Origin: Bacillota bacterium
GTDB lineage: Bacteria; Bacillota; Sulfobacillia; Sulfobacillales; Sulfobacillaceae
Length of the DNA stretch: 64,000 nucleotides
Reading direction: 5' to 3'
Assembly (NCBI GenBank): GCA_021820965.1
Contig: JAKACZ010000001.1
Coordinates: forward strand, 124,001-188,000
In this document: positions 58,102-64,000 of the stretch, one piece after another
How positions within the stretch are numbered: position 1 is the stretch's first letter
Layout of the letters: each line of letters opens with the position of its first letter
Made by a program: the position numbers and the translations under genes
The notes under the pieces: generated by a model
Told to the model about the DNA's origin: nothing
The model's database searches: none
What the model saw: the letters and a program-made list of their open reading frames with translations, nothing else

Positions 58102-58923
58102 TCAGACAATGACCAATCCGACGCATATCGCAACGGTAATGGCCAGAGCGACCCAGTCGCGTGCAACGATTTTGTACTGCTTATACATGGTGCGCTCCCG
58201 GTTGGGCACATAGCCTCGCGATTCCATGGCGATGACCAAGTCCTCCGCCCGATGCAGCGCAATCAGAAACAGCGGTAACACCAGCGGAATCCGGGCTCGT
58301 GCTTGAGCCACAATGTTCCACTTTGATGCTTGAGTCAAACCGCCACCACGCGACGCCTGAGCTTTCATCAACCGCTCCATTTCCAACGCGAATGTGGGAA
58401 CGAATCGCAGCGCGATGGTCATGATCAGGGCGAGTTCACGGGTGGGAACTTTCAAATACTGCAAAGGTTTGGTCAGTCTTTCCATGGCGCGAGTCACGTC
58501 ATTTGTACGGGTGGTCAGCGTAAACACACTGATGAGCAAAATAAAGTCCACCAGACGCAAAAGCGAAGTTGTGGTGAGCCGCAGTGAATAAGAGGTGATA
58601 TGCAGGAAGGAAACGTGCCACACCACACTCCCTTTAATGGGCGAAAACAACAGTTCCAACAGCAGCAGCGCTATAATGAACCAGGCTGCCGGCCTGAGAC
58701 CGGAAAGGCTGTATCCAATCGGTACGCGCGCCATGGCCACAAGAATGAGAACAACCGCCAAGGCGGAAAGATTGGATGCGTACCGCGATAAAAAGGCAAT
58801 GGTCAAAATGAGAATAATGGCGCAGAAAAGCTTTACCGCCGGGTCGATTCGGTGAATGACGGATTCTCTGGGCAGATACTGCCCGATGGTGATGTATCGT
58901 AAGACTTCAAAGTCCTCTGCCAT
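58102..58923 (-). CDS. ecfT: ECF transporter transmembrane T component
   Basis: 273 residues. GAAGGAGGG before the ATG. Four to five helices in the first 130 residues (for example FCAIILILTIAFLSRYASNL), then a cytoplasmic region with two Arg-Gly motifs, KAQASRGGG and MESRGYVPN, which contact the ATPases in EcfT proteins. It forms the scaffold between EcfA and the S component. 34 bases upstream of ecfS in the same operon. Confidence 0.92.
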   Translation of the reverse strand: MAEDFEVLRYITIGQYLPRESVIHRIDPAVKLFCAIILILTIAFLSRYASNLSALAVVLILVAMARVPIGYSLSGLRPAAWFIIALLLLELLFSPIKGSVVWHVSFLHITSYSLRLTTTSLLRLVDFILLISVFTLTTRTNDVTRAMERLTKPLQYLKVPTRELALIMTIALRFVPTFALEMERLMKAQASRGGGLTQASKWNIVAQARARIPLVLPLFLIALHRAEDLVIAMESRGYVPNRERTMYKQYKIVARDWVALAITVAICVGLVIV

Positions 58924-58941
58924 ATTGCCGTCCCTCCTTCG

Positions 58942-60687
58942 CTAAGACGCCGAGTCGGCGCTCGAAAGCCCGTCGAGGATGGATGCGACCAATTCTTCGG
59001 GAGTGCGGCCGAAGACATCAATCCCGCGCTGGCGCAGCAGCTGTTGCAAGCGTAAAATTGCGGGAATCTCAAACCCGTGAGATGCGATCAGGGTTGGATC
59101 GGCCACAAGTTCGTCAACCCAATAGGCACCGCGCGTCTCGGCCTGGTCTATAATGACCACGCGATCAGCCAGGTTTAACACTTCTTCGAGGTTGTGGGTC
59201 ACGAATACCACCGACACACCCTCGAGTTTGAGCCGATCAAGCCGACGCAGCAGGTCTTGCGCCGATACCGGATCCAGGCCCGCGGTTGGCTCGTCAAGCA
59301 CCAGTACTCGTGGCTTCAAGGCTAAAACTCCCGCCAAGGCCACCCGCCTCTTTTCGCCGCCAGACAATGCGTAGATGGGCCGATCTTTAAAGACGTCAAA
59401 ATCAAGCCCGACCATTTCCAGTCCGTAGCGTACGCGCTGGCGCACTTCGCGCAGATCCATCTTTGCCTCAAGCGGGCCATAGGAGACGTCGTCCCCCACC
59501 AATTGCTCAAACAACTGCTCCTCAGGGTTTTGAAAGAGCATACCAACTTCCCGTCGGACCTTGGCAATGTTTGCATCCGCCCGGCTAAGATCAACTTCAA
59601 CCGTCAAAACCGAGCCTTTTTGCGGCCGATAGATGCCGTTGAGATGCTGCATCACGGTGGACTTGCCGCTGCCGGTAGCGCCTACAATGGCCACCGCTTC
59701 ACCGGGGTTCACATGGAGGTCGGCTCGCTTAAGCCCCAGGTGGGCTAGCGGCGTTCCGGCCATGTAGGTATGCGCCAGCTCCTGAACCGTTATCAACGGG
59801 CCGGTTGTGTCCATCCGCTCTGAACTCGCCGGCGCCTGCCGGGTTTTTGACCGTGGTTCAAGCTTGCCCAACAGATGGTCCGAAATTTCTTCCGGTTCAA
59901 TCGCGTCGGACGGCACCTCCGGAACGCGCCGGTGTAAGAGCCCAGCAACTTGGGCAATAAGCGGCACGTCAAGATTGAGCTCGCGAAGGCGTTGGTTTTG
60001 GCGGAATACCTCGCGGGGCGTGCCGGTCAGCACCACCTTCCCCTTGTCCAAGACCGCTACCGTATCTGCTTCAAGCACTTCTTCCATGTGGTGCGTCACC
60101 GCCACAACCGTCGTTCCCTGTTGGTTGAGCCGCCGCACCAGCGACAAGACATCCTCCCGTCCCCGAGCATCCAGCATGCTCGTGGCCTCGTCAAGCACTA
60201 AGATAGGTTGTTCCATGGCCAGTGCACCGGCGATCGCCAATCGTTGCTTTTGGCCGCCGGAAAGAAGATGCGGCGGCCGAGTACGGAGCTCGAGAAGTCC
60301 TGTTTCCCGAAGCGCCGTGGTGACACGCTCCTCAATCTCTTGGGGATCGAGGTTAAAGTTTTCCGGGCCGAACGCGACGTCATCCTCTACAGTGGTGGCG
60401 ACAATTTGGTTGTCGGGATGCTGGAACACCATGCCTACCAGTTTTCGGATCTCCATCTTGAAGGATTCATCGCGGGTGTCCATTCCCTGCACGGATACCC
60501 GACCCACCTTGGGTAAGAGGATGCCGTTGATATGGCGGGCCAACGTCGACTTGCCCGAACCGTTGGCTCCCAAAAGCGCCAGGTAAACGCCCTTGGATAC
60601 GGCCAAAGACACCTCGTTCAGGACAGGCTTGCCGGTTTCGTATTCAAATGTGACCCGTTCGATGTTAATGAGAGGGTTCAGACTCAT
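58942..60687 (-). CDS. Fused EcfA-EcfA' energy-coupling ATPase
   Basis: 581 residues made of two complete ABC domains. Domain 1 (about 1-275): LLGANGSGKSTLARHING, VFQHPDNQIVATTVEDDVAF, HLLSGGQKQRLAIAG, ILVLDEATSMLD. Domain 2 (about 305-560): IVGATGSGKSTVMQHLNG, LFQNPEEQLFEQLVGDDV, YALSGGEKRRVALAG, VLVLDEPTAGLDP. Most ECF systems use two separate genes; a fusion as here fixes a 1:1 pairing. The start overlaps the end of the preceding dehydrogenase by 23 bases, with GGGAG upstream. Confidence 0.93.
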   Translation of the reverse strand: MSLNPLINIERVTFEYETGKPVLNEVSLAVSKGVYLALLGANGSGKSTLARHINGILLPKVGRVSVQGMDTRDESFKMEIRKLVGMVFQHPDNQIVATTVEDDVAFGPENFNLDPQEIEERVTTALRETGLLELRTRPPHLLSGGQKQRLAIAGALAMEQPILVLDEATSMLDARGREDVLSLVRRLNQQGTTVVAVTHHMEEVLEADTVAVLDKGKVVLTGTPREVFRQNQRLRELNLDVPLIAQVAGLLHRRVPEVPSDAIEPEEISDHLLGKLEPRSKTRQAPASSERMDTTGPLITVQELAHTYMAGTPLAHLGLKRADLHVNPGEAVAIVGATGSGKSTVMQHLNGIYRPQKGSVLTVEVDLSRADANIAKVRREVGMLFQNPEEQLFEQLVGDDVSYGPLEAKMDLREVRQRVRYGLEMVGLDFDVFKDRPIYALSGGEKRRVALAGVLALKPRVLVLDEPTAGLDPVSAQDLLRRLDRLKLEGVSVVFVTHNLEEVLNLADRVVIIDQAETRGAYWVDELVADPTLIASHGFEIPAILRLQQLLRQRGIDVFGRTPEELVASILDGLSSADSAS

Positions 60688-61786
60688 CGACTCCCACGTT
60701 CGTATTCGCTACGCTCCACAACAGTGCGTCAATCACTGCCTCAGTCACCTCTTCCGTGCGGGCCGTGCCTCCTAAATCCCGGGGCCGGGATTCGGGGCGG
60801 GCCAACGCTCGCTTTACCGCTGCGAAAATGCGATCCTCCCGCTCAACGTATCCGAGGTACCCGAACATCATCGCCGCCGACAATATTGCGCCGATAGGGT
60901 TGGCCACCCCCTCCCCGGCAATGTCGGGCGCGGATCCGTGTACCGGTTCAAACAGGCCCGGAACCCTATGCTCCGGGTTGAAGTTGGCGCTGGGCGCCAG
61001 ACCCAACCCACCGATGAGACCCGCGCCGAGGTCGCTCAAAATGCCGCCAAAGAGATTCCCCGTCACCATGACCTGAAATCGCTCCGGCAAAGTAACCATC
61101 GCCGCAGCGGCGGCATCAACTAATATTGATGATGCTTCGACATCGGGGTGCTCTTGACCTACTTCCCTAAAAACTTCATCCCACAATACGCCGGTATAGT
61201 TCAAAGCATTGGACTTGGTCACGCTGGTGCAGCTCATATTCAGCCTCTCCGCCAGCTTGAACGCATAGCGCTGAACGCGCGCGACCCCTTCGCGGGAGTA
61301 GGAGGACAACTGCAGGGCGCTCTCGCGCGCCGTTCCCGGATAGAGACGAGCTCCTTGACCAAGGTACTCGCCCTCTGTGTTTTCGCGCACAATCACCATG
61401 CGCATTCGCGATGTCTCGTCCATGCTCATGATGGGTCGAAGATTGACAAAGAGATCGAAAGCTTGGCGCATAGGAAGAATCAGGCCCCAGACCGGAATGT
61501 TTAAGGGAAGGTCGGGATCGCCGACGGCACCGAAGTAAATCGCATCATATGAGCGTAGGATGGACATGCCGTCGGGCGGCATCATCTCTCCATAGTCGCG
61601 ATAATATTGGCTTCCCCATGGATAGGTATCCAACGTCAATTTTATCTGAGGGTCTAGACGCCGCACCGAGGCCAACACCTTCAGGCCGGCATCGACCACC
61701 TCGGGACCCACGCCATCCCCGGGGATTACCGCGATGCGATGCTTGGACCCGGGTGTGGGCGACTGATCGTTGCCATACCAGAACAT
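60665..61786 (-). CDS. D-malate/tartrate-type decarboxylating dehydrogenase, candidate dimethylmalate dehydrogenase
   Basis: 373 residues from ATG at 61786 with GGGGG six bases upstream. Isocitrate/isopropylmalate dehydrogenase fold of the TtuC/DmlA branch: RIAVIPGDGVGPEVVDAG, YDAIYFGAVGDPDLP, VNLRPIMSMDETSRMRM, VRENTEGEYLGQGARLYPG, SVTKSNALNY (catalytic Lys), LSDLGAGLIGGLGLAPSAN and FEPVHGSAPDIAGEG. This branch oxidatively decarboxylates (R)-malate or tartrate. 3,3-Dimethyl-(R)-malate, the product of pantoate oxidation, is the dimethyl analogue of D-malate, so the family suits the last pantoate step. It is first in the operon after gntR. Confidence 0.88.
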   Translation of the reverse strand: MFWYGNDQSPTPGSKHRIAVIPGDGVGPEVVDAGLKVLASVRRLDPQIKLTLDTYPWGSQYYRDYGEMMPPDGMSILRSYDAIYFGAVGDPDLPLNIPVWGLILPMRQAFDLFVNLRPIMSMDETSRMRMVIVRENTEGEYLGQGARLYPGTARESALQLSSYSREGVARVQRYAFKLAERLNMSCTSVTKSNALNYTGVLWDEVFREVGQEHPDVEASSILVDAAAAAMVTLPERFQVMVTGNLFGGILSDLGAGLIGGLGLAPSANFNPEHRVPGLFEPVHGSAPDIAGEGVANPIGAILSAAMMFGYLGYVEREDRIFAAVKRALARPESRPRDLGGTARTEEVTEAVIDALLWSVANTNVGVDESEPSH

Positions 61787-61875
61787 GTTTGACCCCCTAT
61801 CGCTATTATGTCCGAGCATACCAAATTGTTCGGGTGATCGGAAGACTTAACACACTTATTTTTCTGCATTTTTCG

Positions 61876-62571
61876 CTACTTAAAGCTTCTGCCGCCCCCT
61901 TCTCCCGGCACCAGCACTCGCAACCGCTGAGCCGTGTCATATAAATGCGCGTGCATCAGGCTTTCTGCTTGGACGTCGTTGTGATCCCGAATAGCCTCAA
62001 ACAGATCCACGTGCTTTTGAAAAAGATCGCCTTCGGTTCCCGCCAGCGCTCGCGAATATTTGATCGTCGAACGCGTCTGCCCTGAAAGCGAAGCAATCAC
62101 GTCCCGAAGAACGCCATTGCCGCTAGCCTCTGCCACGACCAGGTGGAACTCCAGATCGGCGGTGATAGCCTCGCTCAAGGAACCTAAGCGCATGCGGTCC
62201 AGACATCGTCCCAGCTTGTCGAGATCCTCATCGGTACGATGTTTCGCGGCCAGTTTTGCTGCCGGCACCTCCAGCTGCAGGCGCACAAAGAGAACCTGGC
62301 CCAAGTCCCGCTTTGGCTCGGGGTTATCTGGGGTCTCTGGTTGTAGGGTGCGGACGAAATACCCACTTCCGTGCCTCACTTCGATCAATCCATGAGCCGC
62401 AAGTGCCGCTAACCCTTCCCGGATGGTAGATTTGCTGACGCCCAGCACGCGCGCCATTTCCTGCAAGGTTGGCAGTTTGTCGCCGGGTTCGTAGATGTGC
62501 TGCCGAATCAATGTCTCAAAATATTCCGTCACCTGATGCGACCGCGTCGTGGATAGGAGTTTAGTCACCAT
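61876..62571 (-). CDS. GntR-family regulator, FadR/FCD type
   Basis: 231 residues. N-terminal winged helix: VTEYFETLIRQHIYEPGDKL and MARVLGVSKSTIREGLAALA, HGLIEVRHGSGYFV; C-terminal FCD ligand domain with FVRLQLEVPAAKLAA, DLEFHLVVAEASGN (metal-binding His) and KHVDLFEAIRDHN. FCD regulators bind organic acids and usually repress a neighbouring catabolic operon. It lies 89 bases upstream of the dehydrogenase, in the same direction, so it probably controls the whole operon and itself; the inducer may be pantoate or a product. Confidence 0.9.
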   Translation of the reverse strand: MVTKLLSTTRSHQVTEYFETLIRQHIYEPGDKLPTLQEMARVLGVSKSTIREGLAALAAHGLIEVRHGSGYFVRTLQPETPDNPEPKRDLGQVLFVRLQLEVPAAKLAAKHRTDEDLDKLGRCLDRMRLGSLSEAITADLEFHLVVAEASGNGVLRDVIASLSGQTRSTIKYSRALAGTEGDLFQKHVDLFEAIRDHNDVQAESLMHAHLYDTAQRLRVLVPGEGGGRSFK

Positions 62572-62610
62572 GTTGAAAATCCCCCTGCCAGCAATTTTAA
62601 TCCCCGCCTG

Positions 62611-62645
62611 TTATTCATTACAAAATCAATAATTGGGGAAGTCAA
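62611..62645 (-). promoter_or_regulatory. gntR promoter with overlapping inverted repeat
   Basis: On the minus strand TTGACT (62640-62645) and TGTAAT (62617-62622) are 17 bases apart, a good housekeeping promoter. An inverted repeat TTATTGAT-N6-ATGAATAA (62611-62632; one mismatch in eight) covers the -10 box and is a candidate operator for the GntR protein itself. Confidence 0.5.
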
Positions 62646-62886
62646 GCGGCAACTCCGATAATCGTTGAAGTCGCCCTCTACCTGGGCGGCAACTCGTACG
62701 GAAAGTGTGGCCACCGACATCAGCAGAAAGTCCAGCCCTAAGAAGCCCGTTGCAGGCGGATCAGCAGCAGGAGAGCGCTCCCAGGTTCTGAAGGACGATG
62801 ATTGGATTAACGGCTTTGTAGCGCATCTCTTTCCCCTGCCAGATATCCTATTGCGGGTGGGAACCCAACCGTGCCGCGTCGAACTG
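62646..62886. other. Intergenic region, no gene seen
   Basis: Between the gntR promoter and the end of the broken permease gene, both pointing left. No coding frame or repeat was recognised. Confidence 0.35.
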
Positions 62887-64000
62887 TTACGATTCCGTCG
62901 ACGCGCCCGTCATCTCGGATGCAGACATTGGTCCCCGGGACGCATTGATGCGCTTTCGCAAGAGGTAGTAAAGGCCCGTCACAACGGCGAGTGTTGGTAG
63001 GCCCGCCTCAAACACAATGGGCAATCCATCTGGAAAAGCGGTTGCCAGAACGCCGAGGAGTAGGATAACACCGATGCCGCCAGTCCATGGAGCGCCCGGC
63101 ATTCTCACGGGAGCGGGGGGCAGCCCTTGAGCGTCCCGCACTTTTCGAAAGCGCATATGTGTAATGAGCACGAGAATCCAAACCAAGACGGCACCGAAAA
63201 TAGAGATGCCGAACAACGTGAAGTAGGCGCCCGACGCGGAGACTACCGACAGGATGGCGGCGATCGCTAACCCCCGGTAGACACGGCTAAGGCGTTGACT
63301 GGTGCCGCACTCTTCGAAAGTCGGCCGAGTGCTCTGGGTGCCTGACCGGAGCGGGCAAGTGAGAAGAGCATGCGCGTCGTAAGGTACAGGTCCGTGTTCA
63401 TGCTGGAGAGAGCGGCGGTCAGCACCACGAAATTCATGATCGATGCGGCAAAGGGAATGTGTGCGTTCTTAAACACCAAAACGAACGGGCTGTAAAAGAT
63501 GCCAGTGTGCGCCCCTGCTTGGGTCCAAGGCACCACGGCCACAACAATGGAGATTCCCAGCACATAAAACAGGGTTAGGCGCAGCACCATCGATCGGCTG
63601 GCCCGTGGCATGGCTTTTGCCGGATCTTTAGCCTCACCCGAGGTCACCGCTACGACTTCAACACCATAGTACGAGAAGGTCACGACCAGCATGGCCAGCC
63701 ACACGCCTTTCAGTCCGTGCGGCATAAATCCACCGAGTACCGTCAGGTTGGAAAGGCCCGGTGCAGTGCCTCCGCCAAGACCCCAAAAGAGTACCGCCAC
63801 GCCGAGTACGATGAAAATGACAATAGCTGCTACCTTAATCATGGCAAACCAGTACTCAAACGTTCCGAAGTTCTTGACGTTGCTGGCATTGATGGTAATG
63901 AGCGCCAAGGAAAACGCCACGACGAAGTACCATAACGGTACATGCGGAAACCAGAACTGTGAATAAATGCCAGCCGCCGTAGCTTCTCCCCCAATCGCCA
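62887..64000 (-). pseudogene. Amino-acid permease (APC superfamily, GabP-like) with one frameshift; 5' end outside window
   Basis: Two adjacent frames together encode the C-terminal two thirds of an APC permease: from the right edge GEATAAGIYSQFWFPHVP, VKNFGTFEYWFAMIKVAAI, YYGVEVVAVTSGEAKDPAKA and SSMNTDLYLTTRMLFSLA; after the break FGISIFGAVLVWILVLITH and MPGAPWTGGIGVILLL. The break is at a run of five G on the coding strand (63268-63272 region), where a sixth G would restore one frame through LAIAAILSVVSASGAYF. Either a recent inactivation or a sequencing error. Such permeases import GABA or beta-alanine-like amino acids. Confidence 0.8.

Noticed and set aside
52987..62571. Tartrate or D-malate utilisation operon
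   Set aside because: It would explain the TtuC-like gene but not the ECF importer, amide hydrolases, SDR and adjacent beta-alanine genes; kept only as a weaker alternative.

Overview
The window looks like a chromosomal segment of a moderately GC-rich, acid-adapted Gram-positive bacterium, most likely a Sulfobacillus-like member of the Firmicutes. The clues are a HemQ-type coproheme decarboxylase (Gram-positive haem route), PrsA- and lipobox-type lipoproteins, a secreted S53 (kumamolisin-type) peptidase of the kind that works at low pH, a Kdp potassium pump, strong AGGAGG ribosome sites and many decayed transposases. The species assignment is inference; no rRNA or other marker gene is present.

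Layout. 1-5.1 kb (minus): an operon of aldehyde dehydrogenase, class III aminotransferase, CaiB/BaiF CoA-transferase and glutaryl-CoA dehydrogenase, fitting 5-aminovalerate/glutarate breakdown to crotonyl-CoA. 5.2-9.0 kb: two tandem YbjQ-like genes, chdC/hemQ and a fumarylacetoacetase-family gene. 9.0-15.6 kb: a transposase graveyard (two decayed IS630-type copies, two oppositely oriented ISAs1 pieces, an IS1634/IS4-type gene) around glpK. 15.7-23.4 kb: nucleoside hydrolase and a kdpE-kdpA-kdpB-kdpC operon that ends in two very small genes, a new 39-codon ORF and a KdpF-like 28-codon ORF. 23.4-33 kb: an orphan sugar-type ABC ATPase, a 47-bp tandem repeat, a pyrimidine-nucleoside phosphorylase, small membrane proteins, PrsA and a pyruvate-oxidase-like enzyme. 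34-47 kb: an exported-protein region with an S53 peptidase, two ~1065-residue GH18 proteins that are paralogues of each other, and two lipoproteins.

47-62.6 kb is the most interesting part. A beta-alanine module (class III aminotransferase plus MmsA, with a divergent PucR regulator) lies next to a compact operon: GntR, D-malate/tartrate-type decarboxylating dehydrogenase, EcfA-A fusion, EcfT, EcfS, M20 hydrolase, SDR, P1-family amidohydrolase, aldehyde dehydrogenase. These enzyme classes match, step by step, the classical pantothenate breakdown route: uptake by an ECF transporter, amide cleavage to pantoate and beta-alanine, pantoate to aldopantoate to 3,3-dimethylmalate to 2-oxoisovalerate, and beta-alanine to malonate semialdehyde to acetyl-CoA. 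I propose that this is a vitamin B5 uptake and catabolism locus. No single gene proves it.

The right edge holds a frameshifted amino-acid permease. A structured non-coding element occurs three times (about 9.3, 28.6 and 45.3 kb). No tRNA, rRNA or CRISPR array was recognised.
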